A stretch of 60,161 nucleotides of DNA from Bradyrhizobium sp. Gha. Its GTDB lineage: Bacteria; Pseudomonadota; Alphaproteobacteria; Rhizobiales; Xanthobacteraceae. The notes beneath the pieces were generated by a model. That model searched no databases. It had not been told where the DNA came from and saw only the letters and a program-made list of their open reading frames with translations. Position numbers and translations under genes: made by a program. The stretch is from positions 1-60,161 of the forward strand of contig NZ_FOQM01000046.1 of the NCBI RefSeq assembly GCF_900113735.1, given 5' to 3'. Positions 43,390 to 52,389 of this stretch are shown here, in pieces (the stretch's first letter is position 1; the number at the start of each line of letters is the position of its first letter).

Positions 43390-44268
43390 CTAAAACCGCC
43401 GCGCGCCCATCTTGATCTGCTCCTCGGAGAAGAAGATCTCCCCGGCATGCTCAACGATGTCCTGGGCGTTCCAGCCCGTGTGCGGCGGCTTCCAGCCTTC
43501 CATCTCCATCATCCGCATTTCGCGCACGCCACGGGGCCCGGACAGGCCCAGCACCTTGCCGGTCTGATCGCCGGACAAATCGCTGACCATGTATAGCACG
43601 GCCGGCGCAATGCCGTCCGGCCCAAGCGCCGCCGAGGGGTTCTCCTTGTAGCGGGGCAGGTCTGCGGTCATGCGGGTCAGCGCGCCCGGGGCGAGCGTCC
43701 AGATCCGGATGTTGTACTTCCGGCCCTCGATCGCCAGCACGTTGGAGAGGCCCCAGATGCCGCCCTTGGCGGCCCCGTAATTGGTCTGGCCGAAATTGCC
43801 GATCAGCCCTGAGGTCGATGAGGTGTTGACGATGACGCCGCCGCCGTTCTCCCGCATCCAGCGAAACACCGGCATCGTGCAACAGAAGGTGCCTTTCAGA
43901 TGCACCTTGATGACCCTGTCCCAGTCGGCCTCAGAGGCTTTGTGAAAGGTCTGGTCGCGCAAAATGCCGGCATTGTTGACCAGGATGTCGGCGCGGCCAA
44001 AATGCTTGATGGCGTCATCGAACACCGACTGGCCGCCTTCCATGGTGGAGATGTCTGCGCCGTTGGCGACCGCCTTGCCGCCCTCGGCCTTGATCGCATC
44101 CACCACGCGCTGCGCCATCGAGGTGTCGGCGCCGGAGCCGTCGCGGGGCCCGCCGAGATCGTTGACGACGACGGAGGCCCCTTCCCGCGCGAACAGCTTT
44201 GCGTAGGCCTCACCGAGCCCCCCGCCCGCGCCGGTGATCAGCGCCACCTTGCCGTCGAGTAATCCCAT
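43390..44268 (-). CDS. (R)-3-hydroxyacyl-CoA dehydrogenase-like SDR (MFE-2 type)
   Basis: A 292-residue protein. Residues 1-250 are a classical SDR: TGAGGGLG, NDLGGPRDGSG (MFE-2-like insert), NNAGILRD, NTSSTSGLIGNFGQTNYGAAK with catalytic Ser, Tyr and Lys. This is the type that forms the dehydrogenase part of peroxisomal multifunctional enzyme 2, acting on (R)-3-hydroxyacyl-CoA. The C-terminal 40 residues (HAGEIFFSEEQIK) extend it. The MaoC hydratase gene lies 79 bases upstream, which makes the pair a split MFE-2. Confidence 0.85.
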   Translation of the reverse strand: MGLLDGKVALITGAGGGLGEAYAKLFAREGASVVVNDLGGPRDGSGADTSMAQRVVDAIKAEGGKAVANGADISTMEGGQSVFDDAIKHFGRADILVNNAGILRDQTFHKASEADWDRVIKVHLKGTFCCTMPVFRWMRENGGGVIVNTSSTSGLIGNFGQTNYGAAKGGIWGLSNVLAIEGRKYNIRIWTLAPGALTRMTADLPRYKENPSAALGPDGIAPAVLYMVSDLSGDQTGKVLGLSGPRGVREMRMMEMEGWKPPHTGWNAQDIVEHAGEIFFSEEQIKMGARRF

Positions 44269-44347
44269 GATGGCTTCTCCCTGTTTTGTTGTTCCCTGTC
44301 CCGGACGCGATGCGCGTGAAGCGCTGCCTGCGGGGCACGAGATCTCC

Positions 44348-45208
44348 CTAGCCCAGCACCGTCTTGCCGTTCTTGATCACCGTGACGCTGCGCGAATTCA
44401 CCTTGGCTTCGAACGAGATCACATTGCCGTCCTTCCAGAGGTCCATGGTCACGGTCTCGCCGGGATAAACAGGCGAGGAGAACCGCGCGACGTGCTGGCG
44501 GAAGGCCGATGCGTCGTAGTCGGCATAGGTCTGCAGCACACCACGGCAGGTGATGCCGTAGGTGCACATGCCGTGCAGGATCGGCCGCGGGAAGCCGGCC
44601 TTCTTGGCGAACTCGGGATCGGAGTGCAGCGGATTGCGATCGCCGCAGAGCCGATAGACCAGCGCCTGGTCGGGGCGCGTGACGATGTCGATGGTCCTGT
44701 CGGGCGCGCGCGAGGGGATCTTGTGCGGATCGGGCTGGGTCAGGTTCGGCCCACCAAAGCCGCCATCACCGCGGGCAAAGCGGGAGGCGACGAGCGTTGC
44801 CAGCTTCTCGCCCTTCTCGTTCTTCAGCACGGTCTGGTGCGCGATGACGACGCCCTTGTCCTTGCCCTTGTCGTAGACCTCGACGACGGAGGAATCGGCG
44901 GTGATGTTCGCGGCGACCGGCAGCGGTTGGTGGAAGGTGATGTCGCGCTCGCCGTCGACCACCATGACGCGGTTGAGATTCATCTCGCCCGGCCCCGAGC
45001 CCCAGGCCGCGACGGAGGCAAAGGTCGGCACCACCTTCAGCGGCCGCGGCGTGAAGGTACCCTCATTAACGAAGGCGAGCTCGTTCTCGTCCATGGGATC
45101 GGCACCGAGGCCGATGCCGCAGGCGTAGAGCATCACCTCGCGATCGCTGTAGGAATATTTCTGCCCGAGGTTTTTGAGGCCTTTGAGTTCTTCGTATCTG
45201 GCGGACAT
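44348..45208 (-). CDS. MaoC/hydratase-2 family enoyl-CoA hydratase
   Basis: A 286-residue double hot-dog protein. The hydratase-2 motif is in the C-terminal half: CGDRNPLHSDPEFAKKAG then RPILHGMCTYG. The Asp/His pair adds water to trans-2-enoyl-CoA to give (R)-3-hydroxyacyl-CoA. It matches the hydratase half of MFE-2 and stands next to the dehydrogenase half. The start is ATG 45208 after GGGAGGAAAC; the in-frame upstream start at 45286 runs through repeat sequence and is not used. Confidence 0.87.
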   Translation of the reverse strand: MSARYEELKGLKNLGQKYSYSDREVMLYACGIGLGADPMDENELAFVNEGTFTPRPLKVVPTFASVAAWGSGPGEMNLNRVMVVDGERDITFHQPLPVAANITADSSVVEVYDKGKDKGVVIAHQTVLKNEKGEKLATLVASRFARGDGGFGGPNLTQPDPHKIPSRAPDRTIDIVTRPDQALVYRLCGDRNPLHSDPEFAKKAGFPRPILHGMCTYGITCRGVLQTYADYDASAFRQHVARFSSPVYPGETVTMDLWKDGNVISFEAKVNSRSVTVIKNGKTVLG

Positions 45209-45250
45209 CTTGTTTGTTTCCTCCCGGGGACCACCGGCGCTTATTGATGC

Positions 45251-45380
45251 GCCCTCTCCCGCTGTGGGAGAGAGCTGCGGCCACATGCGCGCTTGGGTGA
45301 GGGGTTGCCTCCACGTTCTCCGCGGAGAGGCCCCCTCATCCGGCGCTTCGCGCCACCTTCTCCCGCAAGGGAAGAAGGGA
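45251..45380. repeat. Palindromic repeat of CCTCTCCCGC/CTTCTCCCGCAAGGG type
   Basis: Arms rich in CTCTCCCGC...GGGAGAG and CCTCATCCGGCGCTTCGCG with CTTCTCCCGCAAGGGAAG form several stem-loops in the 180-base gap 45209-45388. I recall this class as an abundant Bradyrhizobium intergenic element. It lies before the hydratase gene. Confidence 0.65.
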
Positions 45381-45388
45381 AGTAAGGA

Positions 45389-45778
45389 CTAGGCGGGCGT
45401 GAAGAACGGCAGTGGCGCCCCGTCCGTCGGCTTGAACACGACTTTCACCTCCTGGCCGATCTTGAGCTTCTCGAGATCGCAGTCGACGAAATTGGTCTGC
45501 ACCGACGGCCCCTCCTTCAGCGTGACGTAGCCGATCGCATAAGGACCCGTCGGCGACTTCCGCATCAGGCTGTACGTGTAGATCGTGCCCTCGCCCGAGG
45601 CTTCTTCCCACACCGTCTTGTCGGAATAGCAGAACGGGCAGATCGATCGCGGGAAGTAATGCGCTTCACCGCAGGCGGTGCAGCGCTTGATCATGAACTT
45701 GCCCTGCCTGGCCGCGTCCCAGAACGCCGCGGTTTCCGGGTTGGTCACCGGGGCCGGATACTTCCTTGCGTCGCTCAT
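45389..45778 (-). CDS. DUF35/zinc-ribbon OB-fold protein, thiolase partner
   Basis: A 129-residue protein with an N-terminal rubredoxin-like zinc ribbon (CTACGEAHYFPRSICPFC) and a C-terminal OB fold. This is the partner of thiolase-like proteins, in steroid side-chain aldolases (Ltp2-ChsH2-like) and in some acyl-transferases. It overlaps the thiolase gene by one base (TGATG), which shows translational coupling. It lies downstream of the thiolase gene and upstream of the hydratase gene. Confidence 0.87.
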   Translation of the reverse strand: MSDARKYPAPVTNPETAAFWDAARQGKFMIKRCTACGEAHYFPRSICPFCYSDKTVWEEASGEGTIYTYSLMRKSPTGPYAIGYVTLKEGPSVQTNFVDCDLEKLKIGQEVKVVFKPTDGAPLPFFTPA

Positions 45779-46935
45779 CACACGCGCTCCAGAATGGCCG
45801 TCGAGGCGGCGTGGCGGACGCCCAAGAGACCGCCGGTGCCGTGGGCGATGGCGAGATCGCAATTTTTCACCTGCACCTTCGGATGCGCCTCGCCGCGCAG
45901 CTGCCTGACGGCCTCGATGATCTTGGTCATGCCGCCGCGGTTGACGGGATGGTTGCTGCAAAGGCCGCCACCGTCGGTGTTGAACGGCAGCTTGCCGACG
46001 CCCGAGATCAGATTGCCGTCGGCCACGAATTTGCCGCCCTCGCCCTTCTTGCAGAAGCCGAGGTCCTCGAGCTGCATCAGCACCGTGATGGTGAAGCTGT
46101 CGTAGATCGAGGCGTATTTGATGTCCTTCGGCGTGATGCCGGCTTCCTCGAACGCGCGCGGGCCGGACCAGATGCCGGCGGAGTATGTGAGATCGAGGTC
46201 CTTGCCACCGCGCGGACCCTTCATCGCCTCGCCGTGGCCGATCAGCTTGACCAGCGGCTTCTTCAGGCTTTTGGCGATCTCGGGCGTCGTCACGATCAGG
46301 GCGCCGCCGCCATCGGAGACGACACAGCAATCCATGCGATGCAAGGGATCGGAGATCATCGGCGAGTTCAGGACATCCTCGACGGTGACGACGTCCCGCA
46401 GCATCGCATGCGGGTTGTATTGCGCATGGTGCGAGGCCGCGACCTTGATCCAGGCGAGCTGTTCGCTCGTCGTGCCATAGTCGTGCATGTGGCGCATGGC
46501 ACACATGCCATAGGCATTGTGCGTGGTCGCACCGTAAGCGGATTCGAAATCGAGCTCGGCCCCGGCTGCCCGCGGCGGCATCACGCCAGAGCGCGGCTTG
46601 CCCGCGAGCGTGATCAGCGCGATCGAGCACTTGCCCGCCGCGATTGCTTCAGCCGCATGGCCGAGGTGGATGATGTAGGAACAACCACCGGTCTCCGTGG
46701 AATCGACGTGACGAAGTTTTTTCGTGTTGAGACCGAGATAATCGACCATCGGCCAGGCACCGCCGGGCGCATCGCCCGCGCAGAAATAGCCGTCGACATC
46801 GTCCTTGCTGATCCCGGCATCCTCGATCGCCCCCTTGGCGACCTCGGCGTGCAGCTGGGCGGTGGATTTGTCCGGCGCATGCCGGGTCGGGTGCTCGTAG
46901 ATCCCGGCAATGTAGGCCTTGCCCTTGATGGTCAA
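45778..46935 (-). CDS. Thiolase-like protein (SCP-x/Ltp2-like), possible aldolase
   Basis: A 385-residue thiolase-superfamily protein. It keeps TGGCSYIIHLGHAAEAI (position of the first catalytic Cys) and GGGLCSNHPVNRGGM (His), but the CGGG box holding the second Cys of true thiolases is AHGTGGLLGVRH here. With the coupled DUF35 gene it could be a thiolase or a retro-aldolase. The start is TTG 46935, with GGAG about 9 bases upstream; homologs I know begin M-T-I-K-G, where this one has TTG-ACC-ATC. The longer frame up to 47046 is unlikely. Confidence 0.82.
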   Translation of the reverse strand: MTIKGKAYIAGIYEHPTRHAPDKSTAQLHAEVAKGAIEDAGISKDDVDGYFCAGDAPGGAWPMVDYLGLNTKKLRHVDSTETGGCSYIIHLGHAAEAIAAGKCSIALITLAGKPRSGVMPPRAAGAELDFESAYGATTHNAYGMCAMRHMHDYGTTSEQLAWIKVAASHHAQYNPHAMLRDVVTVEDVLNSPMISDPLHRMDCCVVSDGGGALIVTTPEIAKSLKKPLVKLIGHGEAMKGPRGGKDLDLTYSAGIWSGPRAFEEAGITPKDIKYASIYDSFTITVLMQLEDLGFCKKGEGGKFVADGNLISGVGKLPFNTDGGGLCSNHPVNRGGMTKIIEAVRQLRGEAHPKVQVKNCDLAIAHGTGGLLGVRHAASTAILERV

Positions 46936-47082
46936 AACAGAGGTCTCCGCTCGCGTTTCTTCTTGGCTCTTTTTTCTGAACCGCACCGGGCGGATTGGCA
47001 AGCGCGGAAATATTCCGTGGGGCGAGAGGGTAGCGGGTGGGCGCAAGTGAGACCGGTCATGGAGCGCGGCTCTGCTCCCGCG

Positions 47083-47165
47083 CCGTCATTGCGAGCGGAG
47101 TGAACCAACCGAGCCTTTCTCCGCGGATGCGTTTCCGGATTGCTTCGCTGCGCTCGCAATGACGG
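47083..47165. repeat. Palindromic intergenic repeat (CATTGCGAGCG family), copy 2
   Basis: CCGTCATTGCGAGCGG and its complement end CTGCGCTCGCAATGACGG, with an 83-base span. It shares arms with the copies at 4096-4172 and 55350-55468. It lies in the 426-base gap 46936-47361 before the thiolase gene, with another repeat family next to it; nothing else is seen in that gap. Confidence 0.85.
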
Positions 47166-47266
47166 AAGAGGCAGGTCCTCGACTCGTTTTATCAAAAAAT
47201 GTGCCCGCGCGTCGAAAACAACCCCATGCACAGTAGAACGGTGGTTGATTTCAAAGGATAAATCCT

Positions 47267-47354
47267 GCGGCGGATTAGCCGAAGGCGCAATCCGCCGTTT
47301 TGGTCGTCGCTGCAACAGGTGTGGCGGATTACGCGTCGCTAATCCGCCCTACGG
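47267..47354. repeat. GGCGGATTA.../TAATCCGCC repeat, copy 1
   Basis: GGCGGATTAGCCGAAGGCGC, with ATCCGCC on the other side, and GGCGGATTACGCGTCGCTAA followed by TCCGCCCTACGG at the end form nested inverted repeats ending eight bases before the oxidoreductase stop. It resembles the element at 59101-59202 (GGCGGATTAGCG...CTACGC). Confidence 0.75.
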
Positions 47355-47361
47355 ACCTTCC

Positions 47362-50300
47362 CTACTCCGCCGCAATCTGCCTCGGCGCCGGCGGCGGGCT
47401 GGCCAGATCGGCAGCGAGCTGGGCGTAACGGGCCTTGGCGTCGGCGACGGCCTTCTCCTTCACCGGGCCGTAGCCGCGGATGCGGTCGGGCAGCGAAAGC
47501 AGTTCGACCGAGATATCGATCGTGACCGGCGACAACAGTCCGAGCACGGTGGCGACGTCCTTCTCGTAGCCGACGATCAGATCGCGCTCGAGCTTGCGGT
47601 CGGCGCTGCGGCCGAAGATGTCGAGCGGGGTGCCGCGGAGGAATTTGAGCTTCGCCAGCACACCGAACACCTTCAGCATCCACGGGCCGAAGGCGCGCTT
47701 TTTCGGGCGCCCGAGCGCATCGACGCCGCTCGCCAAAATCGGCGGGGCCAGGTTGAAGCTGAACGTGAAGTCGCCTTCGAACTGGTCCCGCAGCTGCTTT
47801 TCGAAGGCGCCGTCGGTGAAGAGACGCGCGACCTCGTATTCGTCCTTGTAAGCGAGCAGCTTTGCGTAGTTGATCGCGACTGCGCGCGGCAGCGCATCGC
47901 CGTAGCCGCCCTTCACCGCGGCATCACGGACCTGGTCAACCAACTTGCGATAGCGCTTGGCCAAGCGGCCGTTCTGGTAGGCGGTGAGATGCTTGACCCG
48001 ATGCTCGATGACCTCGTCGAGCGTCATGGCATCCAGCGTCTTGGGCGCTGCGACCTCGTCCGTGCCCTTCAGCATCTCGGCGAGGCGTGCCGGATCCGCG
48101 ACTGCGAGGCGGCCGAGGCGGAAGGCTTCCTTGTTCATCTTGATCGCGACGCCGTTGACCTCGATTGCCTGCTCGATCGCTTCCGCCGACAGCGGGAACA
48201 GTCCCTTCTGATAGGCATAGCCCATCATCATCATGTTGGTGGCGATGCTGTCGCCGAGCAGCTGCTCGGCGGGCTTGGTGAAGTCGAAGAACACGGACTC
48301 CTTGTGCAGCGCCGTCTCTAAAAGTCCGTTCAGCTTGCGGGTCTGGAAATTGAAGTCGCGGTTGAGGACGAAGTCGGCGGTCGGGATGACGTGGCTGTTG
48401 ATGATGCCGCGGGTGCGGGTGCTGTCGCAGAGCGAGATCGTGTCCTTGGCGACTGCGACCACCTCGTCGGCGGCGAGCACGACATCGGCCGTACCCGTGA
48501 CGATGCGCGAGCAGGTCACCTCGGCCGGATGATCGGAGAGGCGCACGTGGCTCAACACCGCGCCGCCCTTCTGCGCAAGGCCGGACATGTCGAGGATCAT
48601 CGAGGCCTTGCCTTCGATGTGCGCGGCCATTCCGAGCAGCGCACCGATGGTGAGCACACCGGTGCCACCGACGCCGCCGACCGCGATGTTGTAGGGCTTG
48701 TCGAGCGCCGGCCGCGACGCCGGCTCGGGAATCGCGCCGATATCGCCGAGATCGGCCGGCGCCCGGTGCCGTGGCGCGCCGCCGTCGATGGTGACGAAGG
48801 ACGGGCAGAAACCCTTCAGGCAGGAATAATCCTTGTTGCAGGACGACTGGTTGATGGCGCGCTTGCGGCCGAACTCGGTCTCCAGCGGCTCGACCGAGAT
48901 GCAATTCGACTGCACCGAGCAATCGCCGCAGCCCTCGCAAACGGCCGGGTTGATCATGACACGGCGCGCCGGATCTTCCATCAGGCCGCGCTTGCGGCGG
49001 CGGCGCTTCTCGGCGGCGCAGGTCTGCACGAAGACGATCGCCGAAGTGCCCTTGTACTCGCGGCACATCTTCATGACGTTCTGCAGTTCGTCACGGTGAT
49101 ATTTCTTGACGCCGGGCGCGATGGTGTCGGCCGGATAGGCTTCCGGGTTCTCCGAAACGAGATAGATCTCGCTGATGCCCTCGGCGTGAAGCTGGGCCAT
49201 GATCTTCTGCGGCGACAGATCGCCGTCGTGACGCTGGCCGCCGGTCATGGCCACCGCATCATTGTAGAGAATCTTGTAGGTGATGTTGGCCTTGGAGGCG
49301 ACCGCCTGGCGGATCGCCAGAATGCCCGAATGGAAATAGGTGCCGTCGCCGAGGTTCGCGAAAATGTGGTTCTCGTTGGTGAAAGGCGCGATGCCGACCC
49401 ACGGCACGCCCTCGCCGCCCATATGGGTGAACGTTTCGGTCGAGCGATCCATCCACAGCGCCATGAAATGGCAGCCGATGCCGGCGAGCGCGCGGCTGCC
49501 TTCCGGGACTTTGGTAGAGGTGTTGTGGGGGCAGCCGGAGCAGAAGTAAGGGGTACGAGATACTGGCGCCGTGGGGATCATCTGGGACGCCTGGCGACCG
49601 TTGAACCAGTCGGCCTTGGCGCGGAGCATCTCCGCGATCTCGGGGTTGAGATTAAGTCGAAGCAGTCGCTCGGTCAGCGAGGTCGCAAGCGAGGCAACGC
49701 TGAGCTCGGCGGCGAAGGTCAGGAAGCGCTTGTCGTGCTCGTCCATCTTGCCGACGATGCGCGGACGCACGTCGTCTCGCCAGTTGAACAGCTCCTGCTT
49801 GACCTGGTTCTCGACGATCTCGCGGCGCTCTTCGACGATGAATATCTCTTCCAGCCCGACAGCGAATTGGCGCACCCCTTCCGGCTCCAGCGGCCAGGGC
49901 ATGCCGATCTTGTAGAGGCGAAGGCCAATCTTGGCGGCGACCTGCTCGGTAATCCCAAGCTCACGCAGCGCCTGGCGGACGTCCTCGTAGCTCTTGCCCG
50001 AGGCCATGATGCCGAAGCGGGCGTTCGGCGAATCCATGGTGATGCGGTTGACCTTGTTGGCGCGCGCAAAGGCGATCGCGGCAAAGCCCTTGTAGTCCTG
50101 CAGGCGGCGGTCCTGCTCGAAGCGATCGTCGGGCCAGCGCAGATTGAGGCCGCCGGGCGGCAGCTCGAAATCCGGGGGGATGATGAAGGGCTTCATCTCG
50201 TCGGTGAGGTCGATCTCGGCGGTGGTCTCCACCGTCTCCGTGATCACCTTCATGCCGACCCAGCAGCCCGAATAGCGCGACATCGCGATGCCGAGCAGGC

Positions 50301-50853
50301 CCATCTCGATCATCTCGTGAATGCTCGAGGGATAGAGATACGGCATCAGCGCCGAGATGAAGGCATGGTCGGACTGGTGCGGGACGGTCGAGGATTTGGC
50401 GCCGTGGTCGTCGCCGGCGAGGCACAGCACGCCACCGTTCTTGGCGGAGCCGGCCGCATTGCCGTGGCGGAAGACGTCGCCGCAGCGGTCGACGCCAGGA
50501 CCCTTGCCGTACCAGATGCCCACGACACCATCATACTTCGCACCGGGCGAGAGGTTGAGCTGCTGCGAGCCCCACACCGCGGTTGCCGCCAGATCCTCGT
50601 TCACACCGGGCTGGAATTTGATGTTGTACTGCTCGAGGTGCTTGCGCGCGGCGAAGAGCTGCTGATCATAGCCGCCGAGCGGCGAGCCGCGGTAGCCGGA
50701 GATGAAGCCCGCGGTGTTCAGGCCGGCGGCGCGGTCGCGGCGAATTTGGGCCATTGGCAAGCGGACCAGCGCCTGGATGCCCGTCGTGAAAATATGGCCG
50801 GTGTCCTGGGTGTATTTCTGATCGAGACTGATCGGACCCTGGTTGATGCCCAT
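47362..50853 (-). CDS. Fused indolepyruvate ferredoxin oxidoreductase (IorAB-like)
   Basis: A 1163-residue fused 2-oxoacid oxidoreductase. The N-terminal two-thirds carry the TPP-dependent halves, with the GDGTYFHSG and NDAVAMTGGQ signature near 502-540. A cluster region (CEGCGDCSVQSNC, 639-651, and CNKDYSCLKGFCPS, 672-685) binds Fe-S centres. A gamma domain (GGVGGTGVLTIG, near 726) and a C-terminal DUF6537-like part follow. Such enzymes oxidise arylpyruvates to aryl-acetyl-CoA with ferredoxin as acceptor. The length is that of the aerobic fused proteins. AAGAGGACAATA precedes ATG 50853. Confidence 0.9.
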   Translation of the reverse strand: MGINQGPISLDQKYTQDTGHIFTTGIQALVRLPMAQIRRDRAAGLNTAGFISGYRGSPLGGYDQQLFAARKHLEQYNIKFQPGVNEDLAATAVWGSQQLNLSPGAKYDGVVGIWYGKGPGVDRCGDVFRHGNAAGSAKNGGVLCLAGDDHGAKSSTVPHQSDHAFISALMPYLYPSSIHEMIEMGLLGIAMSRYSGCWVGMKVITETVETTAEIDLTDEMKPFIIPPDFELPPGGLNLRWPDDRFEQDRRLQDYKGFAAIAFARANKVNRITMDSPNARFGIMASGKSYEDVRQALRELGITEQVAAKIGLRLYKIGMPWPLEPEGVRQFAVGLEEIFIVEERREIVENQVKQELFNWRDDVRPRIVGKMDEHDKRFLTFAAELSVASLATSLTERLLRLNLNPEIAEMLRAKADWFNGRQASQMIPTAPVSRTPYFCSGCPHNTSTKVPEGSRALAGIGCHFMALWMDRSTETFTHMGGEGVPWVGIAPFTNENHIFANLGDGTYFHSGILAIRQAVASKANITYKILYNDAVAMTGGQRHDGDLSPQKIMAQLHAEGISEIYLVSENPEAYPADTIAPGVKKYHRDELQNVMKMCREYKGTSAIVFVQTCAAEKRRRRKRGLMEDPARRVMINPAVCEGCGDCSVQSNCISVEPLETEFGRKRAINQSSCNKDYSCLKGFCPSFVTIDGGAPRHRAPADLGDIGAIPEPASRPALDKPYNIAVGGVGGTGVLTIGALLGMAAHIEGKASMILDMSGLAQKGGAVLSHVRLSDHPAEVTCSRIVTGTADVVLAADEVVAVAKDTISLCDSTRTRGIINSHVIPTADFVLNRDFNFQTRKLNGLLETALHKESVFFDFTKPAEQLLGDSIATNMMMMGYAYQKGLFPLSAEAIEQAIEVNGVAIKMNKEAFRLGRLAVADPARLAEMLKGTDEVAAPKTLDAMTLDEVIEHRVKHLTAYQNGRLAKRYRKLVDQVRDAAVKGGYGDALPRAVAINYAKLLAYKDEYEVARLFTDGAFEKQLRDQFEGDFTFSFNLAPPILASGVDALGRPKKRAFGPWMLKVFGVLAKLKFLRGTPLDIFGRSADRKLERDLIVGYEKDVATVLGLLSPVTIDISVELLSLPDRIRGYGPVKEKAVADAKARYAQLAADLASPPPAPRQIAAE

Positions 50854-51133
50854 TATTGTCCTCTTCCGCCCTTTTGAGGGTTGGCTGCTTAAGCCGTTGC
50901 CTGCCCGTTGTTTTTAGCTAGGCCGCGCCGACCATCTGCGCCACTCTATGTCGGATATTTAACGCAACGCATCACAAATCTGGGCCTGCCGCGGCGACGG
51001 GAAAAAAACGCAATTTCGTGGCCGGAAAGGCATTGGCGATTTTCAATTTGTGTCACCATAGCCCGGCGTCGCGAAATGACGTGAGGCCCGTATGATGCGA
51101 ATGGGCGATGAGTCGCAGCAAGAAGGGTCGAGG

Positions 51134-52345
51134 ATGCGGGGGATTCTGGCGGGCCTGATCTTGTGCAGTGCAATTGCGCGAGGGGCAGTTGCCGCCGAGC
51201 CGGCGCCCGAGTTGATCGCCGCCGGCAAGACCCTGGTCGAGGCCGGTGACTGCGCGGGCTGCCACACAGCCGATCCGGCAAAGCCGTTCGCCGGGGGCAA
51301 ACGCATCGACACGCCGTTCGGCGCGATCTATGCGCCGAACCTGACACCCGATCGCGAGACCGGGATCGGCGGCTGGACCGACGACAATTTCACCCGCGCC
51401 CTGCGCACCGGCACCGCGCCGGACGGCTCGCTTTACTACCCTGCCTTTCCCTACCCCTACTTCACGAAGATGACCAAGGACGACACGCTGGCAATCCGCG
51501 CCTATCTCGGCACGCTCGCACCTGTCGTCAGCCGCAACAAGCCGCCGGAGCTGCGTTGGCCCTTCAACTATCGCGTCCTGATGCGTGGCTGGAACTTGCT
51601 GTTCTTCACGCCCGGCCTGTTCGAGCCGGACCAGAGCAAGAGCGCGACCTGGAACAGGGGCGGCTATCTCGTCACCGGGCCCGGACATTGCGGCGCCTGT
51701 CACACGCCGAAGAACTACTTTGGCGCGGACAAGAGCGCGCAGGCGCTGACCGGCAGCGAGCTCGACGGCTGGTACGCGCCGCGTCTCGATGGCGCCGCGC
51801 GCAGCGGGCTGCAATCGTGGAGCGCCGAGGACATCACCGAATATCTGCAGAGCGGCCGCAATGCCAGGAGCCATGCCGACGGCCCGATGGCCGAGGTGAT
51901 CGTCAATTCGACCTCGAAGATGAGCGATGCCGACGTGCGTGCCATCGCGGTTTACCTGAAGAGCCTGCCGCCAGCGCGCCGCGAGACCATCGTGACACCA
52001 CCTGACGAAACCGAGATGAAGGCCGGACAGGCGGTCTATTCCAAATTCTGCATCGCCTGCCACGAAGCCGACGGCACCGGAGCGCCGCGCATCTATCCGC
52101 CGCTGCCCGGCAACGCGCTGCTGCAATCGATCAATCCATCCTCCACCTTGCGCGTCATTCTCGACGGCGCGCACACCGTGACGACGCCGCGGGCCCCGAA
52201 CACCGGCGAGATGCCGGCCTACGCCGGGCAACTGTCCGATGAGGAGATCGCGGCTGTCGTGAACTACATCCGCAACTCCTGGGGCAATGCCGGCCCGCTG
52301 GTGACGCCGGAGCAGGTCGCGAAGGCGCGTGGGCAGGCGCCGTAG
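51134..52345 (+). CDS. Triheme cytochrome c, AdhB/gluconate dehydrogenase subunit type
   Basis: A 403-residue periplasmic or membrane-attached cytochrome c. A signal peptide (about 1-21) precedes three haem sites: CAGCH (40-44), CGACH (186-190) and CIACH (306-310). This layout is that of the cytochrome subunit of membrane alcohol or gluconate dehydrogenases, which feed electrons to ubiquinone. No dehydrogenase subunit genes are adjacent, so it may be an orphan. The start is ATG 51134, next to GAAGGGTCGAGG; an in-frame ATG at 51092 adds 14 residues. Confidence 0.87.
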   Translation: MRGILAGLILCSAIARGAVAAEPAPELIAAGKTLVEAGDCAGCHTADPAKPFAGGKRIDTPFGAIYAPNLTPDRETGIGGWTDDNFTRALRTGTAPDGSLYYPAFPYPYFTKMTKDDTLAIRAYLGTLAPVVSRNKPPELRWPFNYRVLMRGWNLLFFTPGLFEPDQSKSATWNRGGYLVTGPGHCGACHTPKNYFGADKSAQALTGSELDGWYAPRLDGAARSGLQSWSAEDITEYLQSGRNARSHADGPMAEVIVNSTSKMSDADVRAIAVYLKSLPPARRETIVTPPDETEMKAGQAVYSKFCIACHEADGTGAPRIYPPLPGNALLQSINPSSTLRVILDGAHTVTTPRAPNTGEMPAYAGQLSDEEIAAVVNYIRNSWGNAGPLVTPEQVAKARGQAP

Positions 52346-52389
52346 TCAATGCTTCCCCCGTCATTGGATAGAGCTGCGGAAGAGAACGC

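Noticed and set aside
45389..46630. 413-residue frame reading into the DUF35 protein
   Set aside because: The first 284 residues are an out-of-frame reading of the thiolase gene; the real start is ATG 45778.
45766..47103. A 445-residue plus-strand frame
   Set aside because: It is antisense to the thiolase and DUF35 genes and contains no conserved motif.
48391..50877. An 828-residue plus-strand open frame
   Set aside because: It is antisense to the indolepyruvate oxidoreductase gene; the residue mix (Arg/Gly/Ala/His/Asp, no motifs) is typical of antisense frames in GC-rich coding DNA.
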